DNA of 64,000 bases from positions 62,001-126,000 of the forward strand of contig QWHH01000005.1 of the NCBI GenBank assembly GCA_021404785.1, written 5' to 3'. This document shows positions 1-9,999 of the stretch, one piece after another. Positions within the stretch are counted from its first letter, which is position 1, and each line of letters starts with the position of its first letter. The notes under the pieces were generated by a model, which made no database searches, was not told the DNA's origin, and saw only the letters and a program-made list of their open reading frames with translations. The position numbers and the translations under genes were made by a program. This DNA comes from Lysobacterales bacterium PRO7. GTDB taxonomy: Bacteria; Pseudomonadota; Gammaproteobacteria; Xanthomonadales; Rhodanobacteraceae.

Positions 1-348
1 GGTTTCAGTTTCAAGGGCATCAGTCTGGGCGGCAAAAAAAGCGAAGCCTATCTGGCCGTGGATCTGCGCGTGATCAACACCGAGACCAGCGACGTCGAAT
101 ACTCGCGCACGATCGAGGGCCGCAGTTCGGGCGGCGGCGTGGCGGTAGGTCTGTATCGTGGCGGTTTCGGCGGCAATCTCGCGCACGAGGAAAATACGCC
201 GGCAGGCAAGGCGATTCGCGCGGCATTGGTCGAGGCAACCGATTATCTGGATTGCGTCATGATCAAGCGCGACAGTTGCATCGCCGACTTCCGTGCGAAG
301 GAGCAGAAACGCCGCAACAGCGACAAGGGCGCAATCAAGCTCGATTGA
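1..348 (+). CDS. CsgG/HfaB-family protein, C-terminal part
   Basis: The frame is open from base 1 to the stop at 346-348, so the N-terminus lies outside the window and about 115 residues remain. The visible part has the pattern of bacterial CsgG/HfaB-like outer-membrane lipoproteins: a beta segment ending in LAVDLRVINTETSDVEYSRT, a glycine-rich stretch, then NTPAGKAIRAALVEATDYLD and a charged C-terminal tail. Proteins of this family form or assist outer-membrane secretion channels for curli-type fibres or related envelope polymers. Nothing else of a curli operon is in view, so a curli role is not shown. A strong hairpin terminator follows directly. The family call rests on recalled sequence pattern only. 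Confidence 0.7.
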   Translation, partial: GFSFKGISLGGKKSEAYLAVDLRVINTETSDVEYSRTIEGRSSGGGVAVGLYRGGFGGNLAHEENTPAGKAIRAALVEATDYLDCVMIKRDSCIADFRAKEQKRRNSDKGAIKLD

Positions 349-373
349 TTTTTCAGTACGACCCGTAAAGCCG

Positions 374-406
374 ACGAAGGCCGCTTTTGCGGCCTTCGTT
401 GTTTTT
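374..406 (+). terminator. Rho-independent terminator after the CsgG-like gene
   Basis: A perfect 11-bp stem (374-384 pairing with 389-399) closes on a TTTT loop and is followed by a T-rich run to 406. It lies 26 bases after the stop of the CsgG-like gene and just before the convergent stop of rluB at 412. The T-run is on the plus strand, so it serves the upstream gene. Confidence 0.85.
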
Positions 407-411
407 GCGAA

Positions 412-1839
412 TCAGCGCCGTGGCGGCTTGCCGCGTCGTTTGCCCTGCCCATCGCGCGGGCCACTGATGCGGTTGCCGATATCGTCACGTGGAACACCTT
501 GGCCGGGGCGCAGGGGGCGCGGTTCGCCGCGTGGCACGTAACGGGTTTTCTCCGCACGCAGCCCGGCAATGAAGCGGCGCGCGCTGCTGTCATCCTCACG
601 CTGGCCGGGAATTCCGGTCACTGGCGGACGCCATTGTGCGGGTTTTTCGCGCCGCGGGTTGCGCGGGGCGCCATTTACGTTCTCGTTCGACCAGCGCGTA
701 CCCGGCTGATACACGCCGATCTGGGCTTGGCCGCGGCCACCGCCGCGACGCGGACCGCGGGCGTCACGGTTCTGCGGATTGCCGCCCGGCGCGCGGCGGT
801 CGCGAGCCTGCGGATTGCCGCCGCCAGGGCCACGCTGCGGTTTTTTCTTGCCGAACTTGCGCTGGCCGCCGGGGCGTGAGGGTTTGTCTTCGCGGATGCG
901 ATCAAAGGCGCGCAGCTCGCGGCCTTCGTCGCTGCCACCGGTCCACGCCTGCTGTGTCTTTGGTGCCGGGCGATATTCGTTGCTCGCCAGTTTTGGCGCG
1001 CGGCGTTGTCCGATCACGGGCTGCAAGGTCAGGGTCGGTTGGGTTTCCACGGCGCCGGCGAGCTGGCGCAGGGCCTTGACCTGCTCGGGTTCGAGCGCCT
1101 CGCTGCGGCCCTTGAGCAGTCCGCGCGGCAGTTCGACGTTGCCGTAGCGGATGCGCTTGAGCCGACTGACCATCAGCCCCTGGGTTTCCCACATGCGCCG
1201 CACTTCGCGGTTGCGGCCTTCGCGGATGACGACGCGAAACCATGAGTGGCTGGGGCCGCGGCTGATCACGGCCAGCTCCTCGAAACTCGCCGGACCGTCT
1301 TCGAGCTGCACGCCGGACTTGAGCCGTTCCAGCGCTTCATCGGGCACTTCGCCGTGGACGCGGCAGATGTATTCGCGCTCGATCTCGGTACTCGGATGCA
1401 TCAGCCGATGTGCGAGAGCGCCATCTGTCGTGAGCAGCAGCAGACCGGTGGTGTTGATGTCGAGGCGTCCGACCGCGATCCAGCGCGCGCCCTTGAGGTG
1501 CGGCAATTGCTCGAACACCGTCGGGCGGCCTTCCGGATCGTCACGCGTGGTCACCACGCCGTCGGGTTTGTGGAACACGATCACCTGCGCGTGTTCGGCG
1601 CTGTCGTTGACTGCGACGAACAGTTTGCCGTCGAGTTCCACGCGATCACCGGCGCGCACGCTCGAACCGATTTCGGCGACAACGCCGTTGACGCGGATAT
1701 CGCCGGCCTGGATGCGTTCCTCGAGCATGCGGCGCGATCCCAGGCCGGCATTGGCCAGCACTTTGTGCAAGCGTTCTTCCAGAGCAGGGCCATCGGTTTG
1801 CGTGCGCTTCAGGGAGAGCAGGGTGCGTGGGGTATTCAT
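412..1839 (-). CDS. rluB: 23S rRNA pseudouridine synthase RluB with long basic tail
   Basis: RluB converts uridine 2605 of 23S rRNA to pseudouridine. An S4 RNA-binding domain occupies about residues 23-85. The catalytic motif GRLDINTTGLLLL lies near residues 124-136, with the nucleophilic aspartate at D127. After about residue 260 the protein carries a roughly 200-residue extension rich in Arg, Gly, Pro and Gln, with repeats such as GGNPQARDRRAPGGNPQNRD. That is longer than in the E. coli protein and probably an unfolded RNA-binding tail. The start overlaps the scpB stop by four bases (ATGA), so scpA, scpB and rluB look like one operon. RluE/RluF relatives are less likely given this neighbourhood. 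Confidence 0.9.
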   Translation of the reverse strand: MNTPRTLLSLKRTQTDGPALEERLHKVLANAGLGSRRMLEERIQAGDIRVNGVVAEIGSSVRAGDRVELDGKLFVAVNDSAEHAQVIVFHKPDGVVTTRDDPEGRPTVFEQLPHLKGARWIAVGRLDINTTGLLLLTTDGALAHRLMHPSTEIEREYICRVHGEVPDEALERLKSGVQLEDGPASFEELAVISRGPSHSWFRVVIREGRNREVRRMWETQGLMVSRLKRIRYGNVELPRGLLKGRSEALEPEQVKALRQLAGAVETQPTLTLQPVIGQRRAPKLASNEYRPAPKTQQAWTGGSDEGRELRAFDRIREDKPSRPGGQRKFGKKKPQRGPGGGNPQARDRRAPGGNPQNRDARGPRRGGGRGQAQIGVYQPGTRWSNENVNGAPRNPRREKPAQWRPPVTGIPGQREDDSSARRFIAGLRAEKTRYVPRGEPRPLRPGQGVPRDDIGNRISGPRDGQGKRRGKPPRR

Positions 1840-2522
1840 GCGTTGTGCTCCGGTGCTGCGTCCGCGGAATCTTCGTTCGCGGATTCCTCGTTGGCCGCTT
1901 TTGTCTCCGACATGACCAAAACTTCATCGGTAGCATCCGCCGGCGCGACGGGAGCGAGGGTCAGTTGTGGATCGAAGTCCTCGATGTCGCGGATCTCGGC
2001 CATCGGCGGCAGCTCGTCGAGCGACTTGAGGTTGAAGTAATCCAGGAAGTTCTTCGTGGTGCCGAACAGCGCAGGCTTGCCGGGCACGTCGCGGTAGCCG
2101 ACCACGCGTACCCATTCGCGTTCTTCCAGGGTCTTGACGATGTTGGTCGAAACGGCGACGCCGCGGATCTGCTCGATCTCGCCGCGCGTGATCGGCTGGC
2201 GGTAGGCGATGAGGGCCAGGGTTTCAAGCAGGGCGCGCGAGTACTTGGTCTGACGTTCCGTCCACAGGCGCGCGACCCACGGATGCACGTCCTGGCGCAC
2301 CTGGTAGCGGAAGCCGGAGGCGACTTCGACGAGTTCAACGCCGCGCTCGGCGCAGTCGTCGCGCAGTTCTGCGAGCGCCCGCGCCAACTCTTCGTGGCTG
2401 ACGGCTTCGTTCTCGCCGAACAGCGCCGACAACTGCGCCAGTGACAGTGGTTGCGCAGCGGCGAGCAGGGCGGCCTCGGCGATGCGTTTGATTTGGTTTC
2501 TTTCCATGATGATGGGCTTCAC
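1836..2522 (-). CDS. scpB: Segregation and condensation protein B
   Basis: ScpB is the winged-helix kite subunit of the Smc-ScpAB condensin. It binds ScpA as a dimer and helps Smc organise and segregate the chromosome. The 228-residue product starts at GTG 2522; an internal ATG at 2507 (MERNQIKRIAEAAL) is an equally possible start. Two winged-helix units are recognisable, with conserved segments such as TLALIAYRQPITRGEIEQIRG and the later VPGKPALFGTTKNFLDYF. The tail after about residue 185 is acidic and alanine-rich. The gene sits 3 bases after scpA and overlaps rluB by four bases. The partner smc is in the same window at 40.9 kb. Confidence 0.93.
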   Translation of the reverse strand: MKPIIMERNQIKRIAEAALLAAAQPLSLAQLSALFGENEAVSHEELARALAELRDDCAERGVELVEVASGFRYQVRQDVHPWVARLWTERQTKYSRALLETLALIAYRQPITRGEIEQIRGVAVSTNIVKTLEEREWVRVVGYRDVPGKPALFGTTKNFLDYFNLKSLDELPPMAEIRDIEDFDPQLTLAPVAPADATDEVLVMSETKAANEESANEDSADAAPEHNA

Positions 2523-2525
2523 GGC

Positions 2526-3377
2526 TCAGGCGGCCGTAGCGAGAGATTTGAGATAGATCGGCGCGAGCGGTTCGGTCTGGGTAATTTCGATCAGCAGTTC
2601 CTTGGCCAACTCGAGGATGGCAAGGAAGGTGACGACGATGCCAAGCCGGCCTTCTTCGACGTTGAACAGGGTTTCGAAGCGGTGGAATTCGCCGTCACCG
2701 ATAGTCTTGAGCACGTCGCTCATGCGGTTGCGTACGGACAGGGCCTCGCGCTGGATCGCATGATGGCCCATGAGTTCCGCGCGCTTGATCACGTCCTTGA
2801 GTGCGAGCAACAGCTCGCGCAGATCGACCGGCGGCGGCAGACGCACCACGGACTTGTCCGGAACGAACGCAGATACCAGGGCGAAGTCACGTTCCTGGCG
2901 CGGCATCGCCTCGATGTCCTCGGCGGCTTTCTTGAAGCGCTCGTATTCCTGCAGGCGGCGCACCAGTTCCGCGCGCGGATCCTCTTCCACGCCTTCTTCG
3001 GCGGGCGGGCGCGGCAGTAGCAGGCGCGACTTGATTTCGGCCAGGATCGCGGCCATGACCAGGTATTCGGCGGCCAGTTCCAGGCGCATCTCGTGCATCA
3101 GCTCGATGTAATCGACGTACTGGCGCGTGATCTCGGCGATCGGGATGTCGAGGATGTCGAGGTTCTGGCGCCGGATCAGGTACAGCAACAGGTCGAGTGG
3201 ACCTTCGAATGCTTCGAGGATGACCTCGAGCGCATCCGGCGGGATGTACAGATCCTGCGGCATCTGCAGCACCGGCTGGCCGCGCACGATCGCCAGCGGC
3301 ATTTCCTGCTGCTGAGGCGGCGTTGCGAAAATGGCGGCGCTGTCCGGGGACTCCGGTGTGGCGGCCTGCGTGGTCAT
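2526..3377 (-). CDS. scpA: Segregation and condensation protein A (kleisin)
   Basis: ScpA is the kleisin that bridges the two Smc heads and recruits ScpB. The kleisin core starts near FEGPLDLLLYLIRRQNLDIL, a strongly conserved N-terminal signature. It ends in the C-terminal winged helix, which includes LGIVVTFLAILELAKELLIE. I chose ATG 3377 (MTTQAATPES), giving 283 residues. An upstream in-frame GTG at 3410 would add 11 residues that do not look conserved. No convincing promoter was seen in the 338 bases upstream. Transcribed first in scpA-scpB-rluB. Confidence 0.9.
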   Translation of the reverse strand: MTTQAATPESPDSAAIFATPPQQQEMPLAIVRGQPVLQMPQDLYIPPDALEVILEAFEGPLDLLLYLIRRQNLDILDIPIAEITRQYVDYIELMHEMRLELAAEYLVMAAILAEIKSRLLLPRPPAEEGVEEDPRAELVRRLQEYERFKKAAEDIEAMPRQERDFALVSAFVPDKSVVRLPPPVDLRELLLALKDVIKRAELMGHHAIQREALSVRNRMSDVLKTIGDGEFHRFETLFNVEEGRLGIVVTFLAILELAKELLIEITQTEPLAPIYLKSLATAA

Positions 3378-3715
3378 GGACGGGAATTCATCATGCAGCG
3401 CGCTTCTCACGAAGCGTTGAGTGGGGTTGTCTGGAATCTCGTGAATCCGGCGATGCGGGCGCGGGCGAATCGTTTCGATCCGTCATTGCACTTGCCGCCA
3501 ACATGCTTGCTACCATCGGCACGCATGGCAGTGCGGGCGAGGACGCATTACGAAAAAGTCTTGTAGCGGAGCCGTGATGCTGGCGTCTGCCCCTGCGGGC
3601 GCCGGGTTGCTCCGTATCGGATGTCAAGGTTAAGGATTTTGGCTGCCCAAGTCCAGCGTTATTGAATAAAATCGCCGTGGCCCCATCAGAAGGGTAACTA
3701 CGGTTCCAGGTAGTC
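3378..3715. other. Intergenic region between divergent scpA and hrcA
   Basis: About 338 bases separate the scpA and hrcA starts. I see no convincing gene: open frames crossing it have no family signature or ribosome binding site. The hrcA-proximal end holds a sigma-32-like promoter, listed separately. I searched by eye for the HrcA operator CIRCE (TTAGCACTC-N9-GAGTGCTAA) and did not find it. No clear sigma-70 promoter for scpA was found. Confidence 0.6.
3661..3688 (+). promoter_or_regulatory. Sigma-32-type heat-shock promoter of hrcA
   Basis: ATTGAA at 3661-3666, a 14-base spacer, then CCCCATCA at 3681-3688 closely match the sigma-32 pattern CTTGAA-N13-15-CCCCATNT. Predicted transcription starts about 20-25 bases before the hrcA ATG at 3716, giving a short leader. 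The match and position are seen in the sequence; activity is inferred. Confidence 0.65.
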
Positions 3716-4771
3716 ATGTCCTCCGCCTTGCACAGCAAACTCGATGCGCGCGCGCGTCAACTCCTGCGCACGTTGATCGCCCAGTACATTGCCGATGGCC
3801 AACCGGTGGGCTCGCGCACGCTGGCGCGCAGCGCGGGGCTGGACGTAAGCCCGGCCACGATCCGCAATGTCATGTCGGACCTGGAAGAACTCGGCCTCCT
3901 GGCCGCGCCACACACCTCGTCCGGTCGCGTGCCGACCGCTCAGGGTTATCGCGTTTTCGTCGACAGTTTGCTCGAACTCAAGCCTTTGGAAGCGCCGCAG
4001 ATCGAACGGATGCGCCGCGAATTGCCTACGGCCGGCGCCACCCAGGACCTGCTCAGCGGCGCTTCGGCGTTGCTCTCGGACGTCACCCGCTTCGCCGGCG
4101 TCGTCACCGTGCCCAGGCGCGAGGAATTTCCGTTCCGGCATATCGATTTCGTCGCGCTCGACGGCAATCGCGTGCTCGTCATTCTGGTGTTCTCGGATAA
4201 CGAAGTGCAAAACCGCGTCGTCGCGACCCAGCGCGTCTACGCCCCGGCCGAACTCGAACAAGTCGCGAATTTCCTCAATGCCAATTATTCGGGCCTGCGC
4301 ATGGGCGAGATCCGCGAGCGCCTGACCCACGAGATGCGCGAGACCAGCCATCGCCTGCACCAGCTCATGGTTGCCGCCGCCGACGTGACCCAGCAAGCGT
4401 TTCCGGAAAGCCCGGGTGCCGACATGCTGGTGGCCGGCCAGGTCAATCTTATGGGCGCGCAGGGCGTGGCTGACGTCGATCGCCTGCGCGAGTTGTTCGA
4501 GGCGTTCCAGCGCAAGCGTGATCTGCTTACTCTGCTCGAAGGTTGCGCGCGCGCCGAGGGCGTGCGTCTGTTCATCGGCGAGGAATCCGGCTTTGCCGCG
4601 CTTGACGGCCTGAGCCTGGTTACGGCGCCCTACGGCATAGAAGGCCGCGTGCTGGGCGTACTCGGCGTGATCGGACCGACGCGCATGGCCTACCAGCGTG
4701 TGATTCCCGTGGTGCAGACGACCGCGCAATTGCTTTCCGGTGCCTTGAATCAGGTGCGGCAGGCCACATAG
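3716..4771 (+). CDS. hrcA: Heat-inducible transcription repressor HrcA
   Basis: HrcA represses chaperone genes by binding CIRCE operators and is tuned by GroEL. The 351-residue product has the N-terminal winged helix (about residues 5-80) with YIADGQPVGSRTLARSAGL and ATIRNVMSDLEELGLL. The HrcA dimerisation/GAF-like domain follows, including SGRVPTAQGYRVFVDSLL and a late IGEESGFAALDGLSLVTAPY. The start ATG has a weak AGG eight bases upstream. It is first in the hrcA-grpE-dnaK locus behind a sigma-32-like promoter. No CIRCE was seen in the locus, so HrcA probably acts elsewhere, for example at groESL outside the window. Confidence 0.95.
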   Translation: MSSALHSKLDARARQLLRTLIAQYIADGQPVGSRTLARSAGLDVSPATIRNVMSDLEELGLLAAPHTSSGRVPTAQGYRVFVDSLLELKPLEAPQIERMRRELPTAGATQDLLSGASALLSDVTRFAGVVTVPRREEFPFRHIDFVALDGNRVLVILVFSDNEVQNRVVATQRVYAPAELEQVANFLNANYSGLRMGEIRERLTHEMRETSHRLHQLMVAAADVTQQAFPESPGADMLVAGQVNLMGAQGVADVDRLRELFEAFQRKRDLLTLLEGCARAEGVRLFIGEESGFAALDGLSLVTAPYGIEGRVLGVLGVIGPTRMAYQRVIPVVQTTAQLLSGALNQVRQAT

Positions 4772-4847
4772 ATCAGGCTGCTTTTGGCTCGTCATTCCGG
4801 CCAATCCCCGGGCGGAGTGACGATGTACATTTCTGGGAAGGATGATG

Positions 4848-5363
4848 ATGGAAGACACAGGCGCCAAACCCGCGGAAGACGCAGCACAGCCGGAAGCCGA
4901 CGAACTCGGCAAACTGGTCAACGAATACGAATCCAAGCTCGGCGAGATGCGCGACCTGCTGTTGCGCGAGCGCGCCGAGATCGAGAACCAGCGCAAGCGC
5001 CTGCAACGCGATCTGGAGCAGGCGCGACGTTTCGCCAATGAACGCCTGCTCGGGGATCTGCTGCCGGTCTGTGACGGGCTCGAGCGCGGCCTCGCGGTGG
5101 AAAACGCGGACGTCAAAGCCATGCGCGAAGGCCTCAACCTGACCCTAAAGGCGTTGTTGAAGGTTGCAGACAACAACGGCCTGAAGCAGGTCGATCCCAT
5201 CGGCCAGCCATTCAACCCGGAAATCCACCAGGCCGTGGGCATGCTCGATGCGCCGCAGGTCGCGCCGAACACCGTGGTTTCGGTGATGCAGAAGGGCTAC
5301 GTACTCAATGACCGCCTGCTGCGGCCGGCGCTCGTCATGGTCGCCAAGGCGCCGAACTCCTGA
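4848..5363 (+). CDS. grpE: Nucleotide exchange factor GrpE
   Basis: GrpE releases ADP from DnaK and resets the chaperone cycle. Three in-frame ATGs follow each other at 4842, 4845 and 4848. The ribosome binding site GGAAGG at 4836-4841 abuts the first and has proper spacing only for the third, so 4848 (MEDTGAKP) is preferred, giving 171 residues. An acidic disordered N-terminus leads into a long helix with many E/K/R residues (LVNEYESKLGEMRDLLLRER), the dimer stalk. The beta-wing domain follows, with PFNPEIHQAVGMLDA and NTVVSVMQKGYVLNDRLLRP. The gene lies 76 bases after hrcA and 91 bases before dnaK. Confidence 0.95.
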   Translation: MEDTGAKPAEDAAQPEADELGKLVNEYESKLGEMRDLLLRERAEIENQRKRLQRDLEQARRFANERLLGDLLPVCDGLERGLAVENADVKAMREGLNLTLKALLKVADNNGLKQVDPIGQPFNPEIHQAVGMLDAPQVAPNTVVSVMQKGYVLNDRLLRPALVMVAKAPNS

Positions 5364-5373
5364 TTGGGGCAGG

Positions 5374-5402
5374 CTTGAATTGAATCGGCGTTAACCCTAT
5401 TT
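5374..5402 (+). promoter_or_regulatory. Second sigma-32-type promoter, upstream of dnaK
   Basis: CTTGAA at 5374-5379 is a perfect -35 for sigma-32. A 15-base spacer is followed by CCCTATTT at 5395-5402, seven of eight matches to CCCCATTT. It lies just after the grpE stop, leaving a leader of about 45 bases before the dnaK ATG at 5455. It would allow dnaK to be induced independently of hrcA-grpE. Activity is inferred. Confidence 0.65.
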
Positions 5403-5454
5403 AGCAAACCATTCGCGGCGCGGCCGCAATCCACGTTACGGGAGACTCATCATC

Positions 5455-7368
<1,914 letters not shown>

Positions 7369-7383
7369 TCAGTGGCACACCAA

Positions 7384-7410
7384 CGCGCCGGATTCCTCCG
7401 GCGCGTTTTT
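7384..7410 (+). terminator. Terminator after dnaK
   Basis: An 8-bp GC-only stem (7384-7391 with 7398-7405) and a six-base loop are followed by TTTTT at 7406-7410. It begins 15 bases after the dnaK stop and ends 13 bases before the next ATG, isolating dnaK from the downstream gene. Confidence 0.85.
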
Positions 7411-7423
7411 CTTTGGGGATGGC

Positions 7424-8026
7424 ATGGACAAGGGCAGACTCGAAGCCTTCACCGATGGCGTGCTGGCCGTGGCCATCACGATCATGGTGCTGGAACTCAA
7501 AGCCCCGCACGAGGCGACACTGCCGGCGCTACTCGGCAACTGGCCGGTTTTCGTGAGCTACGTGCTCAGCTTCGTCTACGTTGGCATCTACTGGAACAAC
7601 CATCACCACCTCATGCACCTCGTTGAGCGGGTCAACGGCCGCGTGATGTGGGCGAACCTGCACATGCTGTTCTGGATTTCACTGTTTCCGTTCACTACCG
7701 CATGGCTGAATGAAGCGCATGGCGTGCATGGCGAATTTCCGGCGCCGCTGCCGACGCTGGTGTACGGCGTCGTCCTGCTGATGACGGCGCTGGCGTGGAT
7801 TCCGCTGGCGCATTCGCTGATCCGCTGCAACGGCGGCAGCGAGGGCACGCTCGCGCGCGCGCTCGGCAGTGGCTGGAAGGAAAAGATTTCGCCGGCAATT
7901 TACCTCGTTGCCATTGCATCCGCGTTTTTCGCGCCCATCGTGTCTTGCGTGTTGTATACGGTCGTGGCGCTGATCTGGATCGTTCCCGACCGTCGCATCG
8001 AGCGGCATGCGATGCCGAACCTGTGA
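7424..8026 (+). CDS. TMEM175-family (DUF1211) membrane protein
   Basis: The 200-residue product opens with [20 protein letters not shown]. This is the conserved first helix of the TMEM175 family (consensus around F-S/T-D-G), whose bacterial members include potassium-selective channels. About five to six hydrophobic segments are visible, including [35 protein letters not shown] and [19 protein letters not shown], plus the family-typical WNNHHHL after the second one. The gene sits alone between the dnaK terminator and dnaJ, whose ATG comes 10 bases after its stop. It therefore probably shares a transcript with dnaJ. Ion selectivity cannot be judged from sequence. Confidence 0.85.
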   Translation: MDKGRLEAFTDGVLAVAITIMVLELKAPHEATLPALLGNWPVFVSYVLSFVYVGIYWNNHHHLMHLVERVNGRVMWANLHMLFWISLFPFTTAWLNEAHGVHGEFPAPLPTLVYGVVLLMTALAWIPLAHSLIRCNGGSEGTLARALGSGWKEKISPAIYLVAIASAFFAPIVSCVLYTVVALIWIVPDRRIERHAMPNL

Positions 8027-8036
8027 ACGAATCTCC

Positions 8037-9158
8037 ATGAGCAAGCGCGATTACTACGAAGTCCTCGGCGTCGAACGCAGCGTCACCGACGTCGAATTGA
8101 AGAAATCCTTCCGTCGCCTGGCGATGAAGTACCATCCGGACCGCTGTCCGGACGATCCGCACGCGCAGGAGAAATTCAAGGAGGCCAAGGAAGCCTACGA
8201 GGTACTCGGCGACCCGAACAAGCGCGCGCTTTACGACCGCCACGGCCATGCCGCGTTCGAGCAGGGCATGGGCGGCGCGCGCGGCGGCGCCGGCTTCGCC
8301 GACATGGGCGACATCTTCGGCGATATTTTCGGTGACATCTTTGGCGGCGGCCGTTCGCGCCAGCCGCGGCGCGGCGCGGACCTGCGCTACATCCTCGAAC
8401 TTGACCTTGAAGAAGCCGTGTTTGGCGCGGAGAAGGAAATCCGCGTGCCGACACTGGCGAACTGTGAAAAATGCGAGGGCTCCGGTTCCGCCGACGGCAA
8501 GCTCGAAACCTGCAAGACCTGCCAAGGGCACGGTCGCGTGCGTATGCAGAACGGGATTTTCTCGATTCAGCAGGCGTGCCCGCATTGCGGCGGCAGTGGC
8601 AAGAAGATCGCCAATCCGTGCAAAACCTGCCATGGCGAGGGTCGCGTCGAGCACGACAAGAAGCTGGCGGTCAAGATTCCCGCCGGCGTCGATTCCGGCG
8701 ACCGCATTCGCCTTTCGGGCGAAGGCGAAGCCGGCCCCGCAGGCACGCAAGCCGGAGACTTGTACGTCGAGGTCAACGTACGCGAACACGCGATCTTCCA
8801 GCGCGAACGCGACGATTTGTTCTGCGAGGCACCGATCCGCTTCGCCCAGGCCGCGCTCGGAGCCGAACTCCAGGTGCCGACATTGGACGGCGAAGCGTCG
8901 ATCAGGATTCCGGCCGAAACGCAGACTGGCGCCTTGTTTCGCCTGCGCGGCAAGGGTGTGCGCAACGTCCGCAGCGGTCACGTCGGCGATTTGATTTGCC
9001 GTATTGTCGTCGAAACGCCGGTGAAGCTCAGCAAGCAGCAACGCGAACTCCTGCAGCAATTTGAGGAAACTTTCGACGACGACGCCGGCAAGCACACACC
9101 GCGTGCCCGTTCGTGGCTGGATGGGGTCAAACGCTTCGTCGAACGCGTGACTTCCTGA
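8037..9158 (+). CDS. dnaJ: Chaperone DnaJ (type I Hsp40)
   Basis: DnaJ delivers substrates to DnaK and stimulates its ATPase. The 373-residue protein has a J domain with HPD at residues 33-35, a Gly/Phe region (about 77-105), and four zinc-binding CxxCxGxG repeats (C143/C146, C159/C162, C181/C184, C195/C198). Two C-terminal substrate-binding domains follow. It is a full-length type I member. The start was placed at [11 protein letters not shown]; ten extra residues upstream in frame overlap the preceding gene and lack similarity. It lies 10 bases behind the TMEM175-like gene instead of directly behind dnaK. Confidence 0.97.
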   Translation: MSKRDYYEVLGVERSVTDVELKKSFRRLAMKYHPDRCPDDPHAQEKFKEAKEAYEVLGDPNKRALYDRHGHAAFEQGMGGARGGAGFADMGDIFGDIFGDIFGGGRSRQPRRGADLRYILELDLEEAVFGAEKEIRVPTLANCEKCEGSGSADGKLETCKTCQGHGRVRMQNGIFSIQQACPHCGGSGKKIANPCKTCHGEGRVEHDKKLAVKIPAGVDSGDRIRLSGEGEAGPAGTQAGDLYVEVNVREHAIFQRERDDLFCEAPIRFAQAALGAELQVPTLDGEASIRIPAETQTGALFRLRGKGVRNVRSGHVGDLICRIVVETPVKLSKQQRELLQQFEETFDDDAGKHTPRARSWLDGVKRFVERVTS

Positions 9159-9186
9159 AGCGCCACGTTGCGGCTACGATTGCCGC

Positions 9187-9999
9187 ATGGGCGAATTCGT
9201 CGATGTCGTGGTTTATGGTTCCTCCGGCCGCATGGGCCAAGCCGTGGTGCGCGCGATCCTGGAATCGGACAAGGCGCGTCTGTCCTGTGCACTGGTGAGA
9301 CCGGGGTCGGGTCTCGCCGACGAACCGCTGGACCGGGTCTTTGGCACGCTCCAGCGCGTCGTCGATTTTTCCACGTCGCTGGATCCTGACGTGCGCTGCG
9401 ACGTGCTGGTGGATTTCAGTGGACCAAACGCATTCGATGCCGCGCTGGCGCTTGCCGTGCAGCGGCGCGCCGGCTTCGTCAGCGGCACCACGGGATTGCG
9501 CGATGAGCAGCGCGCCGCGCTCGAGCGCGCTGCGCAGACGATTCCGGTGTTATGGGCGGCCAATTTCAGCCTCGGCGTTGCCATGTTGCTGCGCGCGGCC
9601 AAACGCGTCGCCGCAGCATTGCCGGACTGGGATTGCGAGATCCTGGAAATGCATCACGCGCGCAAGCAGGACGCGCCATCCGGCACCGCACTGGCGTTGG
9701 GCCAGGCCGTCGCCGAAAGCCGCGGCACGACCTTGCCCGAATGCGCCGTACTCGCGCGCATTGACAAGATCGGGCCGCGCAAGCAAGGCGAAATCGGTTT
9801 CGCGGTGCTGCGCGGCGGCGATGTCGCCGGCGAGCACAGCGTGTTGTTCAGCACTGAAGGCGAGCGCCTGGAGATCACGCATCGCGCTGCCAATCGAGAC
9901 ATTTTTGCGCGCGGCGCGCTGGCTGCAGCGTTGTGGATCGCGCATCGCGCGCCGGGAATCTATTCCATCGACGAAGTGCTTTCGCCCGCCGAGGTCTAG
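9187..9999 (+). CDS. dapB: 4-hydroxy-tetrahydrodipicolinate reductase
   Basis: DapB reduces 4-hydroxy-tetrahydrodipicolinate with NAD(P)H on the way to diaminopimelate and lysine. The 270 residues match the usual length. The N-terminal Rossmann motif is GSSGRMG at residues 11-17. The NAD-binding segment includes VLVDFSGPNA and FVSGTTGL. The catalytic segment EMHHARKQDAPSGTAL lies around residues 155-170, with its His pair and Lys. It is followed by IGFAVLRGGDVAGEHSVLF. It starts 28 bases after dnaJ; its stop overlaps the convergent isomerase gene by four bases. Confidence 0.96.
   Translation: MGEFVDVVVYGSSGRMGQAVVRAILESDKARLSCALVRPGSGLADEPLDRVFGTLQRVVDFSTSLDPDVRCDVLVDFSGPNAFDAALALAVQRRAGFVSGTTGLRDEQRAALERAAQTIPVLWAANFSLGVAMLLRAAKRVAAALPDWDCEILEMHHARKQDAPSGTALALGQAVAESRGTTLPECAVLARIDKIGPRKQGEIGFAVLRGGDVAGEHSVLFSTEGERLEITHRAANRDIFARGALAAALWIAHRAPGIYSIDEVLSPAEV

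Noticed and set aside
3560-3595. CTTGTA and CCCCTG as another sigma-32 promoter before hrcA.
   Set aside because: The spacing is 24 bases, far too long, and the better site at 3661-3688 is closer to the gene.
3378-5454. CIRCE operator for HrcA.
   Set aside because: I looked for TTAGCACTC and its inverted partner around hrcA, grpE and dnaK and found no convincing copy.
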